Of a stretch of DNA of 36,418 nucleotides, positions 16,963 to 24,212 are shown one piece after another (the stretch's first letter is position 1; each line of letters starts with the position of its first letter). The position numbers and the translations under genes are program-made. This DNA is from Alphaproteobacteria bacterium (GTDB lineage: Bacteria > Pseudomonadota > Alphaproteobacteria > DSM-16000 > Inquilinaceae). The stretch spans positions 1 through 36,418 of the forward strand of contig JAAAOG010000134.1 of assembly GCA_009909005.1 (NCBI GenBank). Direction: 5' to 3'. The notes beneath the pieces were generated by a model, which saw only the letters and a list, made by a program, of their open reading frames with translations, had not been told where the DNA came from and searched no databases.

Positions 16963-18201
16963 ATGAGCATGACCTTGATCCCGCCCGCCTGCCGCCCGGC
17001 TGAAGCCCGCTGGCTGGCTGTCCCGGAGTCCGACCCGGCCGGCGTCGCCGCTGCCATCGACGCGGTGTTGCCGGCGACGATGTTGGACGAGGCGCGGGAT
17101 GTGATCACCTCCTGGGACAGGTATGACCCGACGCCGCTGCACCGCCTGTCGGCGCTTGCCGGCGAGATCGGCGTCGGCACGCTGCTCTACAAGGACGAGA
17201 GCACCCGCTTCGGCCTGGCCTCGTTCAAGGCGCTGGGCGGCGCCTATGCCGTCTTCCGGGTCGCCGCCGAGCGGGTCGCAGCCCGGACCGGCGTTCGGCC
17301 GTCCGTGACGGAGATCGAAGCCGGACGCCATGCCGAAGATATCCGCGGCCTGACCGTCTGTTGCGCGACCGACGGCAATCACGGCCGGTCCGTCGCCTGG
17401 GGCGCCCGGCGGGTCGGCTGCCGCTGCGTCATCTACGTCCATGAAGAGGTCAGCCGGGCGCGGCGCGACGCCATCGCGGTCTTCGGCGCCGAGGTGCGCG
17501 TTGTAACCGGTGGCTATAACGACAGCGTCCGCCGGGCCGCCGAGGATGCCGGTGGCGCGGGCTGGACGATCGTTTCCGATACCAGCTGGCCGGGCTATGA
17601 CGAGATTCCGCGGCTGGTGATGGCCGGCTACATGCTGATGGCCGACGAGGCGTTCGAAACGATGGGTGCGCCGCCGAGCCATGTCTTCGTCCAGGGCGGC
17701 GTCGGCGGCCTGGCCGCTGCCGTCGCTGCCGCCGCGCACCACCGCTGGGGCCCGCGCCGCCCGCTCCTGATCGTGGCGGAACCGGAGAACGCCGCCTGCC
17801 TGCTGGCGAGCGCCGAAGCCGGCCGGGCCGTCGCGCTGTCCGGCGCGTGCCACTCGCTGATGGCCGGGCTGGCCTGTGGCGAGCCCTCCATGCTGGCCTG
17901 GCGGGTGCTGGCCGCCGCGGCCTCGGGCTATATCGCGCTGCCCGACCATGCCGTGGCCCCCCTGATGCGCCGGCTCGCCGACCCGCCGCCCGGCGAGCCC
18001 GCCATCGTGGCCGGCGAGAGCGCCGTCGCCGGGGTGGGCGGCCTGGCCGCGGCGATGGCGGTGCCGGAGATCGCGTCTGCCTTCCGCCTCGGTCCCGACA
18101 GCCGGGTCCTGGTCTTCGGGACCGAAGGCGCGACCGACCCGGACCTCTATCGCCGGCTGGTCGGTCATGCGGGCCCTGCTTTGCCGCATCCCTGTCGTTG
18201 A
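16963..18201 (+). CDS. dpaL: Diaminopropionate ammonia-lyase
   Basis: A 412-residue fold-type II PLP enzyme that splits 2,3-diaminopropionate into pyruvate and two ammonia. The PLP lysine is K89 in RFGLASFKALGGAYA, the signature that separates this family from threonine dehydratases. Also visible: LLYKDESTR upstream, CCATDGNHGRSVAWGAR (~130-146), the phosphate-cradling FVQGGVGGLAAAV (~243-255), EPENAACL and the C-terminal FGTEGATDPD. In enterobacteria the homologue YgeX lies in a ureide/purine-degradation cluster with HyuA and YgeY, which fits the gene company here. ATG 16963 and ATG 16969 are both possible. A TTGACA overlaps the stop and may serve the next locus. Confidence 0.88.
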   Translation: MSMTLIPPACRPAEARWLAVPESDPAGVAAAIDAVLPATMLDEARDVITSWDRYDPTPLHRLSALAGEIGVGTLLYKDESTRFGLASFKALGGAYAVFRVAAERVAARTGVRPSVTEIEAGRHAEDIRGLTVCCATDGNHGRSVAWGARRVGCRCVIYVHEEVSRARRDAIAVFGAEVRVVTGGYNDSVRRAAEDAGGAGWTIVSDTSWPGYDEIPRLVMAGYMLMADEAFETMGAPPSHVFVQGGVGGLAAAVAAAAHHRWGPRRPLLIVAEPENAACLLASAEAGRAVALSGACHSLMAGLACGEPSMLAWRVLAAAASGYIALPDHAVAPLMRRLADPPPGEPAIVAGESAVAGVGGLAAAMAVPEIASAFRLGPDSRVLVFGTEGATDPDLYRRLVGHAGPALPHPCR

Positions 18202-18223
18202 CAAGAATGCCGGTCAAGCCCAG

Positions 18224-18245
18224 TTTCCGGAAATGTATCCGGAAA
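18224..18245. promoter_or_regulatory. Inverted repeat, likely toxin-antitoxin operator
   Basis: TTTCCGGA (18224-18231), a six-base spacer and TCCGGAAA (18238-18245) form a perfect 8-bp inverted repeat ending six bases before the antitoxin ATG. Type II antitoxins usually repress their own promoter through such a site. A TTGACA at 18198-18203 could be the -35 box; no strong -10 is seen. Function is inferred from position. Confidence 0.45.
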
Positions 18246-18251
18246 AGGCGG

Positions 18252-18578
18252 ATGACTGTGGATCAGGCGAAATCAGCCAATCGAACGAAGGCCCGCGTGG
18301 TGCGTCATCGCACCAAAGTCGCGGCTTCCGGTTCCAAGCGGATTGAGGTCACAGTGCCCGGCCGTGACGCAGGTCTGGTCAAGGCGATTGCGGGCGCATT
18401 GCGCGCAGGCGGCAAGGATGCGCAGCGTATTCGAGACTCCGTTCAACCGATCGTCTCTTCATCGAAGGCAAAGACCGGATCAGAGTTGGTCGCGTTCCTC
18501 CGCACGGCGCCGCTCGTTGGCGATGACCTGCACATAGAGCGCGACACATCGACGGGCCGCTCAGCCGAGTTCTCCTGA
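18252..18578 (+). CDS. Putative VapB-like antitoxin
   Basis: A 108-residue basic protein. The N-terminus is lysine/arginine-rich (SANRTKARVVRHRTKVAAS) and is followed by a region that could bind DNA (RIEVTVPGRDAGLVKAIAGA). The C-terminus (ELVAFLRTAPLVGDDLHIER) resembles the toxin-wrapping tail of antitoxins that precede PIN-domain toxins. The TGA overlaps the ATG of the vapC remnant by one base, the classic coupling of such pairs. I do not recognise a named antitoxin family with certainty; the call rests on the arrangement and the upstream operator-like repeat. Confidence 0.6.
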   Translation: MTVDQAKSANRTKARVVRHRTKVAASGSKRIEVTVPGRDAGLVKAIAGALRAGGKDAQRIRDSVQPIVSSSKAKTGSELVAFLRTAPLVGDDLHIERDTSTGRSAEFS

Positions 18579-18693
18579 TGGCATACCTGCTCGATACGAG
18601 CACCTTGCGGCTGCCGATACCCGCAACGTAAAGGATTTCGAGCGGTTCGATCTCGACGTGCTGAATCCCTGGGAAGCGTCTGTCGAAGGCTGA
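18578..18693 (+). pseudogene. VapC-type PIN toxin, internally deleted
   Basis: The open start reads MAYLLDTST, a typical PIN-domain N-terminus with the first metal-binding Asp. After a few codons the +1-shifted frame continues as ADTRNVKDFERFDLDVLNPW, a typical VapC C-terminus, ending at TGA 18691-18693. About 90 residues including the central acidic active-site residues are missing, and the junction near 18600-18615 is out of frame (the original frame stops at 18629). A complete VapC is about 130 residues, so the toxin is dead. Confidence 0.75.
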
Positions 18694-18754
18694 TGCGGCA
18701 CATTCATGAGGTGCCTCGGCCAAGGCCAGCCCCGCCGACCCTGGAGCCCGTGCC

Positions 18755-19678
18755 ATGACCCGATTGCTGCCGCTGGCGACCGCTCAACTCGGCCCGATCG
18801 CGCGTGACGAGGCCCGGCCGGCCGTGGTGCGCCGTCTGATTGCCCTGCTCGAAGAGGCGGCGTCCCGTGGGGCCGGGCTGGTGATCTTCCCCGAGCTGGC
18901 GCTGACCACCTTCTTCCCGCGCTGGTGGATGGAGGACCCGGCCGAGATCGACGCCTTCTTCGAAACCGAGATGCCGTCGGCCGAGACGAGGCCTTTGTTC
19001 GAAGCGGCCGCCCGGCTCGGCTGCGGCTTCCATCTCGGCTATGCCGAGCTGGCGCCGGACGGCCGGCACTTCAACACCGCGATCCTGGTCGACAGGGACG
19101 GGCGGATCGTCGGCAAGTACCGCAAGATCCACCTGCCGGGCCATGCCGATCACCAGCCCTGGCGGCCCTTCCAGCATCTGGAGAAGCGCTATTTCCAGCC
19201 GGGCGATCTCGGCTTCCCGGTGTTCGAGGCCTTCGGCGGCCGCATCGGCATGCTGATCTGCAATGACCGCCGCTGGCCGGAAGCCTATCGCATGCTGGCG
19301 CTGGCGGGCGCCGAGCTGATCGTGCTCGGCTACAACACGCCGCGCCACTATCCGCCGGTGCCGGAGCACGACCATCTTCAGGACTTCCACAACCACCTGT
19401 GCATGCAGGCCGGGGCCTATCAGAATGGCTGCTGGGTGGTCGGGGTGGCCAAGGCCGGGGTCGAGGAGGGCTGCGAGTTGATCGCCGGCTCCTGCGTCAT
19501 CGCGCCGACCGGCGAAATCCGTGCCCGCGCGACCACGGCCGGCGACGAGGTGGTGTTCGCCGAAATCGACCTCGACCGCGTGCGCGAGATCCGCGCCCAC
19601 ATATTCGATTTCGCCCAGCACCGCCGGCCGGAGACCTACGGCCTGCTGACGGAGGCCGGCTTCCACCCCACGATGTGA
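18755..19678 (+). CDS. N-carbamoyl-D-amino-acid hydrolase (nitrilase family)
   Basis: A 307-residue cytoplasmic member of the carbon-nitrogen hydrolase superfamily, very similar along its length to the Agrobacterium D-carbamoylase, which cleaves N-carbamoyl-D-amino acids to D-amino acid, CO2 and ammonia. The catalytic triad is in place: E47 (VIFPELALTTFFPRW), K124 (GKYRKIHLPGH) and C169 (GMLICNDRRWPE). Other shared segments are FQHLEKRYFQPGDLGFPV, GYNTPRHYPPVPEHDHL and the C-terminal HIFDFAQHRRPETYGL. Length matches the ~304-residue enzymes. It follows the dead toxin locus and is the last gene of the catabolic run. A D-carbamoylase normally partners with a D-hydantoinase, which is absent in this window. 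Confidence 0.9.
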   Translation: MTRLLPLATAQLGPIARDEARPAVVRRLIALLEEAASRGAGLVIFPELALTTFFPRWWMEDPAEIDAFFETEMPSAETRPLFEAAARLGCGFHLGYAELAPDGRHFNTAILVDRDGRIVGKYRKIHLPGHADHQPWRPFQHLEKRYFQPGDLGFPVFEAFGGRIGMLICNDRRWPEAYRMLALAGAELIVLGYNTPRHYPPVPEHDHLQDFHNHLCMQAGAYQNGCWVVGVAKAGVEEGCELIAGSCVIAPTGEIRARATTAGDEVVFAEIDLDRVREIRAHIFDFAQHRRPETYGLLTEAGFHPTM

Positions 19679-19975
19679 GCCGGCCCCTTGTTCCTCTCAC
19701 GCAGTGCGCGAATCGCCATCATCTCTTCAGCCATTTGCGAACGCCCGGTTCGGTTGTGCATGACGGGGCTGCAGCTGTGCATGGATCGATTCCCATACGA
19801 ATGAAACGGACTCAGAACCCATCACCAATGCTTTTTGATCTCAAAGGTTCGTTTGCCTTTTTTGCGTGCAATATAGGCTTTCACGATTTGAGCCGTTAAG
19901 TTATTATTCAAACACAAGTCACATCACCAGTACGCCTTGTCATTGATAATTATTTGCAGAAAAGGGAGGCTCCCC
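19679..19975. other. AT-richer leader upstream of malic enzyme gene
   Basis: This 297-base gap becomes clearly AT-rich from about 19800. It probably carries the promoter for the malic enzyme-cyclase pair, though I cannot pick -35/-10 boxes reliably. Two direct copies of TGTGCATG start at 19755 and 19776, 21 bases apart (two helical turns), which could be a regulator site. A TTG-initiated extension from 19937 is possible but lacks a ribosome site, whereas GGGAGG precedes ATG 19976. Confidence 0.45.
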
Positions 19976-21724
19976 ATGAAGACGATATTTCTCGAAGAGG
20001 CCCGGCGCCTGGTTGGTCTCGATGAAGTCGAGTTTCAGACCTTTTGCAAGGATGGGTGCGAACGCTTGGTCGAGGCCGGCACGGTCATCATCCCGGAGGG
20101 CAGCCGCGGCACCAGCTTCTTCGTGCTCGACAGCGGTGTCGTCGAGATACGCAAAGGCGGCGTGAAAATCGCTGCTTTGGATCGGCCGGGCACCGTTTTC
20201 GGAGAGATGTGCCTGTTCAACGAACAGGTGCGGGTCGCCGAGGTCGCGGCACTCGAACCCGCGCGGCTGATCGAGATCGACATCGAAACCTTCGCCCGCC
20301 AGGTCCTGCAGAACGAGCCCGGCGCGGTCAAGCTCATGGAATGGCTGGGGCACATCATGGCAGAGCGCTTGCAGCGCGAAGACGCAGCCATGATGAGCCG
20401 GATTGCTGCCAGTGATGAAAAGGCCGCTGCTCTGGCGGAATTCTTCGCGCCGCTTAAGAAACAGCTGATGGCCGACTGGGCACTGAAGTACCATGCCATC
20501 GGCAAGCCGGGAAAACTGGGAATTGTCAGCACCAAGCCGGCAATCGATGCCGCCTATCTTTCGGTCGCCTATTCACCCGGCGTTGCCGAACCGTGCCTGA
20601 AGATCAGGGCAGACGTCGAAAAGGCCTATGATTACACCGGCAAGTCGCATCTGGTCGGTGTGGTCACCAACGGCACTGCCGTCCTCGGCCTCGGCAATAT
20701 TGGTGCCGCCGCCGCCAAACCCGTCATGGAAGGCAAGGCGGTACTGTTCAAGACGTTTGCCGATGTCGACGCCTTCGATATCGAAGTCGATGAACGCGAT
20801 CCCGAACGCTTCATCGACATCGTCTGCGCCCTGGCGCCGACCTTTGGTGGGATCAATCTCGAAGACGTGTGTGCCCCCGAATGCTTCCATGTCGAGGAAG
20901 CCTGCCAGCAGCGCCTCGACATCCCGGTCTTCCATGACGACCAGCACGGCACGGCCATCGTCGCCGGTGCCGCGCTGCTCAACGCCCTCGACCTGGTCGG
21001 CAAACGCATCGCGGATATCCGGGTGGTCTTTTCGGGAGCCGGGGCCGCCGGGTTCGCCTGCGCGAAATTCCTGCTCTCACTCGGCGCGCGGCGCGAGCAG
21101 CTCATCCTCACGGATATTGACGGCGTCGTCTTCCGCGGACGGGGCGACAACAATTATCTGGACGAACTCGCCGCCGACACGCCGCACCGCACGCTCGCCG
21201 AAGCGATTGAGCAGGCCGGCGTCTTCATCGGCGTCTCGGCCGCCGGCGTCCTGCGGCCGGAGATGCTGATGGCAATGCAGGACGATCCCATCGTCTTTGC
21301 GATGGCCAATCCGGTTCCCGAGATCGACGTTGGCCTCGCCCGACGGACCCGCAATGACGTCATCATGGGTACCGGGCGCAGCGACTATCCCAACCAGATC
21401 AACAATGTTATCGCCTTTCCCTACATCTTTCGAGGCGCGCTTGACGTGCAAGCCAGGGCAATCAACGAAGAGATGAAGCTTGCGGCGGCCGGCGCTATCG
21501 CTGCCCTGGCCCGACAGCCGATCACCGCCGATGCCGGCTTCGATGCCGAGGGGCTCGGTTTCTCGCGCGATTACTTGGTACCGAAGCCCTTCGACCGCCG
21601 CCTTCTGCCGGAGGTCGCGTCAGCGGTGGCGGAGGCCGCGATGCGAAGCGGGGTGGCCCGCCGCGCGCTCGACAGTGCCGCGTATCGGGAGCGGCTGCGC
21701 GAGCAGAGCGGGCGGGGCGGGTGA
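19976..21724 (+). CDS. Malic enzyme with N-terminal cyclic-nucleotide-binding domain
   Basis: A 582-residue soluble fusion. Residues ~20-135 form a cNMP-binding jelly roll: GTVIIPEGSRGTSFFVLDSG, then the phosphate-binding cassette FGEMCLFNEQVRVAEV, with the phosphate-contacting Arg at 86 although the usual following Ser/Thr is Val. A helix (~136-170) links to a malic enzyme core with AYSPGVAEPC (~198), SHLVGVVTNGTAVLGLGNIG (224-243), KTFADVDAFDIEVD, FGGINLEDV, FHDDQHGTAIV (~319) and the NAD(P) motif VVFSGAGAAGFACAKF (~350). Malic enzyme decarboxylates malate to pyruvate. No DNA-binding helix-turn-helix and no C-terminal phosphotransacetylase-like domain (common in proteobacterial MaeB) is present. 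A class III cyclase gene starts 28 bases downstream, suggesting allosteric control by cAMP. Confidence 0.92.
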   Translation: MKTIFLEEARRLVGLDEVEFQTFCKDGCERLVEAGTVIIPEGSRGTSFFVLDSGVVEIRKGGVKIAALDRPGTVFGEMCLFNEQVRVAEVAALEPARLIEIDIETFARQVLQNEPGAVKLMEWLGHIMAERLQREDAAMMSRIAASDEKAAALAEFFAPLKKQLMADWALKYHAIGKPGKLGIVSTKPAIDAAYLSVAYSPGVAEPCLKIRADVEKAYDYTGKSHLVGVVTNGTAVLGLGNIGAAAAKPVMEGKAVLFKTFADVDAFDIEVDERDPERFIDIVCALAPTFGGINLEDVCAPECFHVEEACQQRLDIPVFHDDQHGTAIVAGAALLNALDLVGKRIADIRVVFSGAGAAGFACAKFLLSLGARREQLILTDIDGVVFRGRGDNNYLDELAADTPHRTLAEAIEQAGVFIGVSAAGVLRPEMLMAMQDDPIVFAMANPVPEIDVGLARRTRNDVIMGTGRSDYPNQINNVIAFPYIFRGALDVQARAINEEMKLAAAGAIAALARQPITADAGFDAEGLGFSRDYLVPKPFDRRLLPEVASAVAEAAMRSGVARRALDSAAYRERLREQSGRGG

Positions 21725-21752
21725 GCGGCCGGTTTCTGCAGGGGACGACCGG

Positions 21753-23780
21753 ATGACAACCGAAGGCGACCCGGCCGGCCGGGAGCATGACCCGGCTGCC
21801 GATGGGCCGGGCAGCGCGGCAGCCGCCCCGCGCCGCAGTCCCATGCGTCTGCAGCCGGCAGAATGGCTGATCTCGGCCATAGCGGTCCTGCTGGTCACTG
21901 CGGTGATCGTGGTGCTGCCTCGGGTTTTCGCCCCGGCGGCCGCGCTGGAAACGGTGGTCGACGATGTCAGGGTGAGCTTTTTCGCACCCGCGGAACCCCA
22001 GCGCGACGAGATCGTGATCATCGCCATCACCGAAGAGACGCTCGCCACCTTTCCCTATCGCTCGCCGATCGATCGCGGCTTTCTCGCCGACCTCATCCGT
22101 CTTCTGGAGGAGAGAGGGGTGCGGGCGATCGGCCTGGATATCCTGATCGACCAGCCGACCGAGCCCGAAAAAGACGAACGCCTGCGCCGCCTGCTGATCG
22201 ACAGCCCGGTGCCGATCGTCGCCGCCACGGTGCTCGACCCGTTCCCGCTGACCGAACGCCAGCGCGCCTATCACGAGGCCTATGTCCGGCAGGCGACAAC
22301 CGGCTTCGTCAACCTTGCCAAGGACGCCATGGACGGCGTTGTCCGGCGGCATATCCCGCTGCTGACCGAAGGTGGCGGCGTGGTGCCCAGCTTTTCGGCC
22401 CGGCTGGCGCTGGTCCTGGGACACCGCATCCCCTTCGAGCCGCTGCGCATCGACTGGCATGGCACCCCCGACGCCGCGACGCCACCCTTCCCGGTCTACC
22501 CCGCCCACACGCTTTCCTATCTGCCGAGCGCATGGATCGAGGATCGGGTAGCATTAATCGGCATGGTGGCGCCCGGCATCGACGAGCACCGCACGCCGCT
22601 CTCCATCCTCCGCGGCGCCCTGCCCGGCGTCGAGGTGCACGCCCACAGCCTGGCCCAGCTGCTCTCCGGGCGCCAGGCCATCCCAGCCGTCGGGCTCTGG
22701 CCGGAGGTCGCGATCGTCCTCATCCTCGCCGCCGCCGGCGCTGGGCTGGCCATGCTGCGCACCTCATTCTGGGTGATGCTCATGCCCAGCCTCGGGGTTC
22801 TATGCGGCTTCTGGGTTGCCGGCTTTGCCGGCTATTCCTGGGGCGCGCCGATGGCACCGCTGATCCTGCCCAGCCTCGCCTTCGTCCTGGCGGCCGGTAT
22901 CGAGAGCGGGGTGCTGAGCGGTCGCCACCGGCGCAAGAGCCGCACCATCCGGGAAGCCTTTTCCCGCTATGTTTCGCCGACCGTGGTCGCCCGGCTGGAA
23001 CAGAAGCCTGAGACGCTACGCATCGGGGGCACCTGGCGGGAGATCACGGTCCTCTTCACCGACCTTGAGGGCTTCACGGTCACCGCCCGGCAGCTGCAGC
23101 CGAACGTTCTTGCGGACATGCTGAACGAATATCTGGACGGCATGTTCGACACCGTCATGAAACACGAAGGCACGCTGGACAAGTTCGTCGGCGACGCCAT
23201 CCTGGCCTTCTTCGGTGCGCCGGAAGCCCAGGCCGACCATGCCGAGCGGGCCGTCGCCTGCGCGCTTGCCATGGACCGCTTCGCCGAAGCCTTCCGCAGC
23301 GATCAGGTGGCAGCCGGGCGGCCGCTGGGCCGGACCCGGATCGGCGTACATTCGGGCGAGGCGCTGGTCGGCAATTTCGGGGGCAAGGCCCGGTTCAACT
23401 ATACGGCGATCGGGGATACGGTCAATACGTGCTCCCGCCTGGAGAGCGCCAACCGCCATCTCGGGACCCGGCTCATCGTCAGCGCGGCGACCGCGACGCG
23501 TTGCCCCGGGCGACGCTTTCGCCCGATCGGCGATCTCCTGGTCAAGGGACGCCAGGAGCCGGTCTCCACCCTGCAGCCGGTGGTGCCGGGCGGGTTCCCG
23601 GCCGCCTTCCTCGATGCCTATGACGACGCCTTCCGCCTGCTCGATGAGGACCCCGAGGCTGCGCAGGCGGCCTTCGAACGTCTGGCCGCCGAGGCACCGG
23701 ATGACCCACCGGTCGCCCTTCACCTTCACCGCCTGCGCCACGGCATGCCGGGCCGCCGCATCGTCTTGACCGAAAAATAG
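21753..23780 (+). CDS. CHASE2-domain adenylate cyclase
   Basis: A 675-residue inner-membrane receptor cyclase. One membrane segment (~35-58, EWLISAIAVLLVTAVIVVLP) leads to a periplasmic CHASE2 sensor (~60-305; VDDVRVSFFAP, RGVRAIGLDILIDQPTEPEK, LIGMVAPGIDEHRTPL). Three membrane helices follow (~315-395), then a class III cyclase domain (~425-600). Catalytic features: first metal Asp in VLFTDLEGFTVTA, second in DKFVGDAILAFFGAP whose Lys specifies adenine, and GVHSGEALVGNFGG with FNYTAIGDTVNTCSRLES carrying the second purine-specifying position and the transition-state Arg. All required residues are present. The immediately upstream gene encodes a cNMP-binding malic enzyme, its likely effector. 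The gene ends 26 bases from the convergent secreted-protein gene. Confidence 0.93.
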   Translation: MTTEGDPAGREHDPAADGPGSAAAAPRRSPMRLQPAEWLISAIAVLLVTAVIVVLPRVFAPAAALETVVDDVRVSFFAPAEPQRDEIVIIAITEETLATFPYRSPIDRGFLADLIRLLEERGVRAIGLDILIDQPTEPEKDERLRRLLIDSPVPIVAATVLDPFPLTERQRAYHEAYVRQATTGFVNLAKDAMDGVVRRHIPLLTEGGGVVPSFSARLALVLGHRIPFEPLRIDWHGTPDAATPPFPVYPAHTLSYLPSAWIEDRVALIGMVAPGIDEHRTPLSILRGALPGVEVHAHSLAQLLSGRQAIPAVGLWPEVAIVLILAAAGAGLAMLRTSFWVMLMPSLGVLCGFWVAGFAGYSWGAPMAPLILPSLAFVLAAGIESGVLSGRHRRKSRTIREAFSRYVSPTVVARLEQKPETLRIGGTWREITVLFTDLEGFTVTARQLQPNVLADMLNEYLDGMFDTVMKHEGTLDKFVGDAILAFFGAPEAQADHAERAVACALAMDRFAEAFRSDQVAAGRPLGRTRIGVHSGEALVGNFGGKARFNYTAIGDTVNTCSRLESANRHLGTRLIVSAATATRCPGRRFRPIGDLLVKGRQEPVSTLQPVVPGGFPAAFLDAYDDAFRLLDEDPEAAQAAFERLAAEAPDDPPVALHLHRLRHGMPGRRIVLTEK

Positions 23781-23806
23781 CCCGGTTGGACAAGGCGGTA
23801 ACGCGG

Positions 23807-24169
23807 TCACTCGGTTTCGATCGCTCGTGATGCGCCGACATCGCGCATGTCGACGGCATTGCCGCCGATCAGCGACTCCCAGCCGGCCGGGAGGTCGCCG
23901 TCGCCCTCCGGAACCGGGCCGGAGTAAGGCCCTTCCACCGCCACCTGAATCCCGGCCTGGGTCAGGAACACCGCCGTACCGCCGGCCGGCACGTCGATGG
24001 CCGTGCCGGCGGCGACGAGGACCCCCGGCACCAGGCCGGCGGCGCTCGATTCGAGGACGATGGAGTCGGCCTTCGCAGCCGCTGCCATGCCGAGCCCGGC
24101 CAGCAGAATGGCGAGGGCCGGGAGAAGCCTGCCGGCCCCCTTCGCGAACCGCGTCCTGTCCATCCTCAT
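23807..24169 (-). CDS. Small secreted protein of unknown function
   Basis: A 120-residue protein with a signal peptide (GRLLPALAILLAGLGMAAAAKA, cleaved near residue 34). The mature ~85 residues are acidic and strand-rich: SIVLESSAAGLVPGVLVAAG, then a segment around IDVPAGGTAVFLTQAG and VEGPYSGPVPEGDG. The PAG-x-x-AVFL-x-x-x-G...GP pattern is reminiscent of a minimal FecR-like beta unit, but I do not recognise a named family. ATG 24169 follows GGGAG; ATG 24163 is the alternative. It is the last gene of the TPS-CHAT operon, 43 bases after the CHAT gene, so it probably works in the periplasm with that system. Confidence 0.7.
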   Translation of the reverse strand: MRMDRTRFAKGAGRLLPALAILLAGLGMAAAAKADSIVLESSAAGLVPGVLVAAGTAIDVPAGGTAVFLTQAGIQVAVEGPYSGPVPEGDGDLPAGWESLIGGNAVDMRDVGASRAIETE

Positions 24170-24212
24170 GTCTCCCTTTTTGATGGTTCAATGGTGCAAT
24201 CGCGCTGTCATG

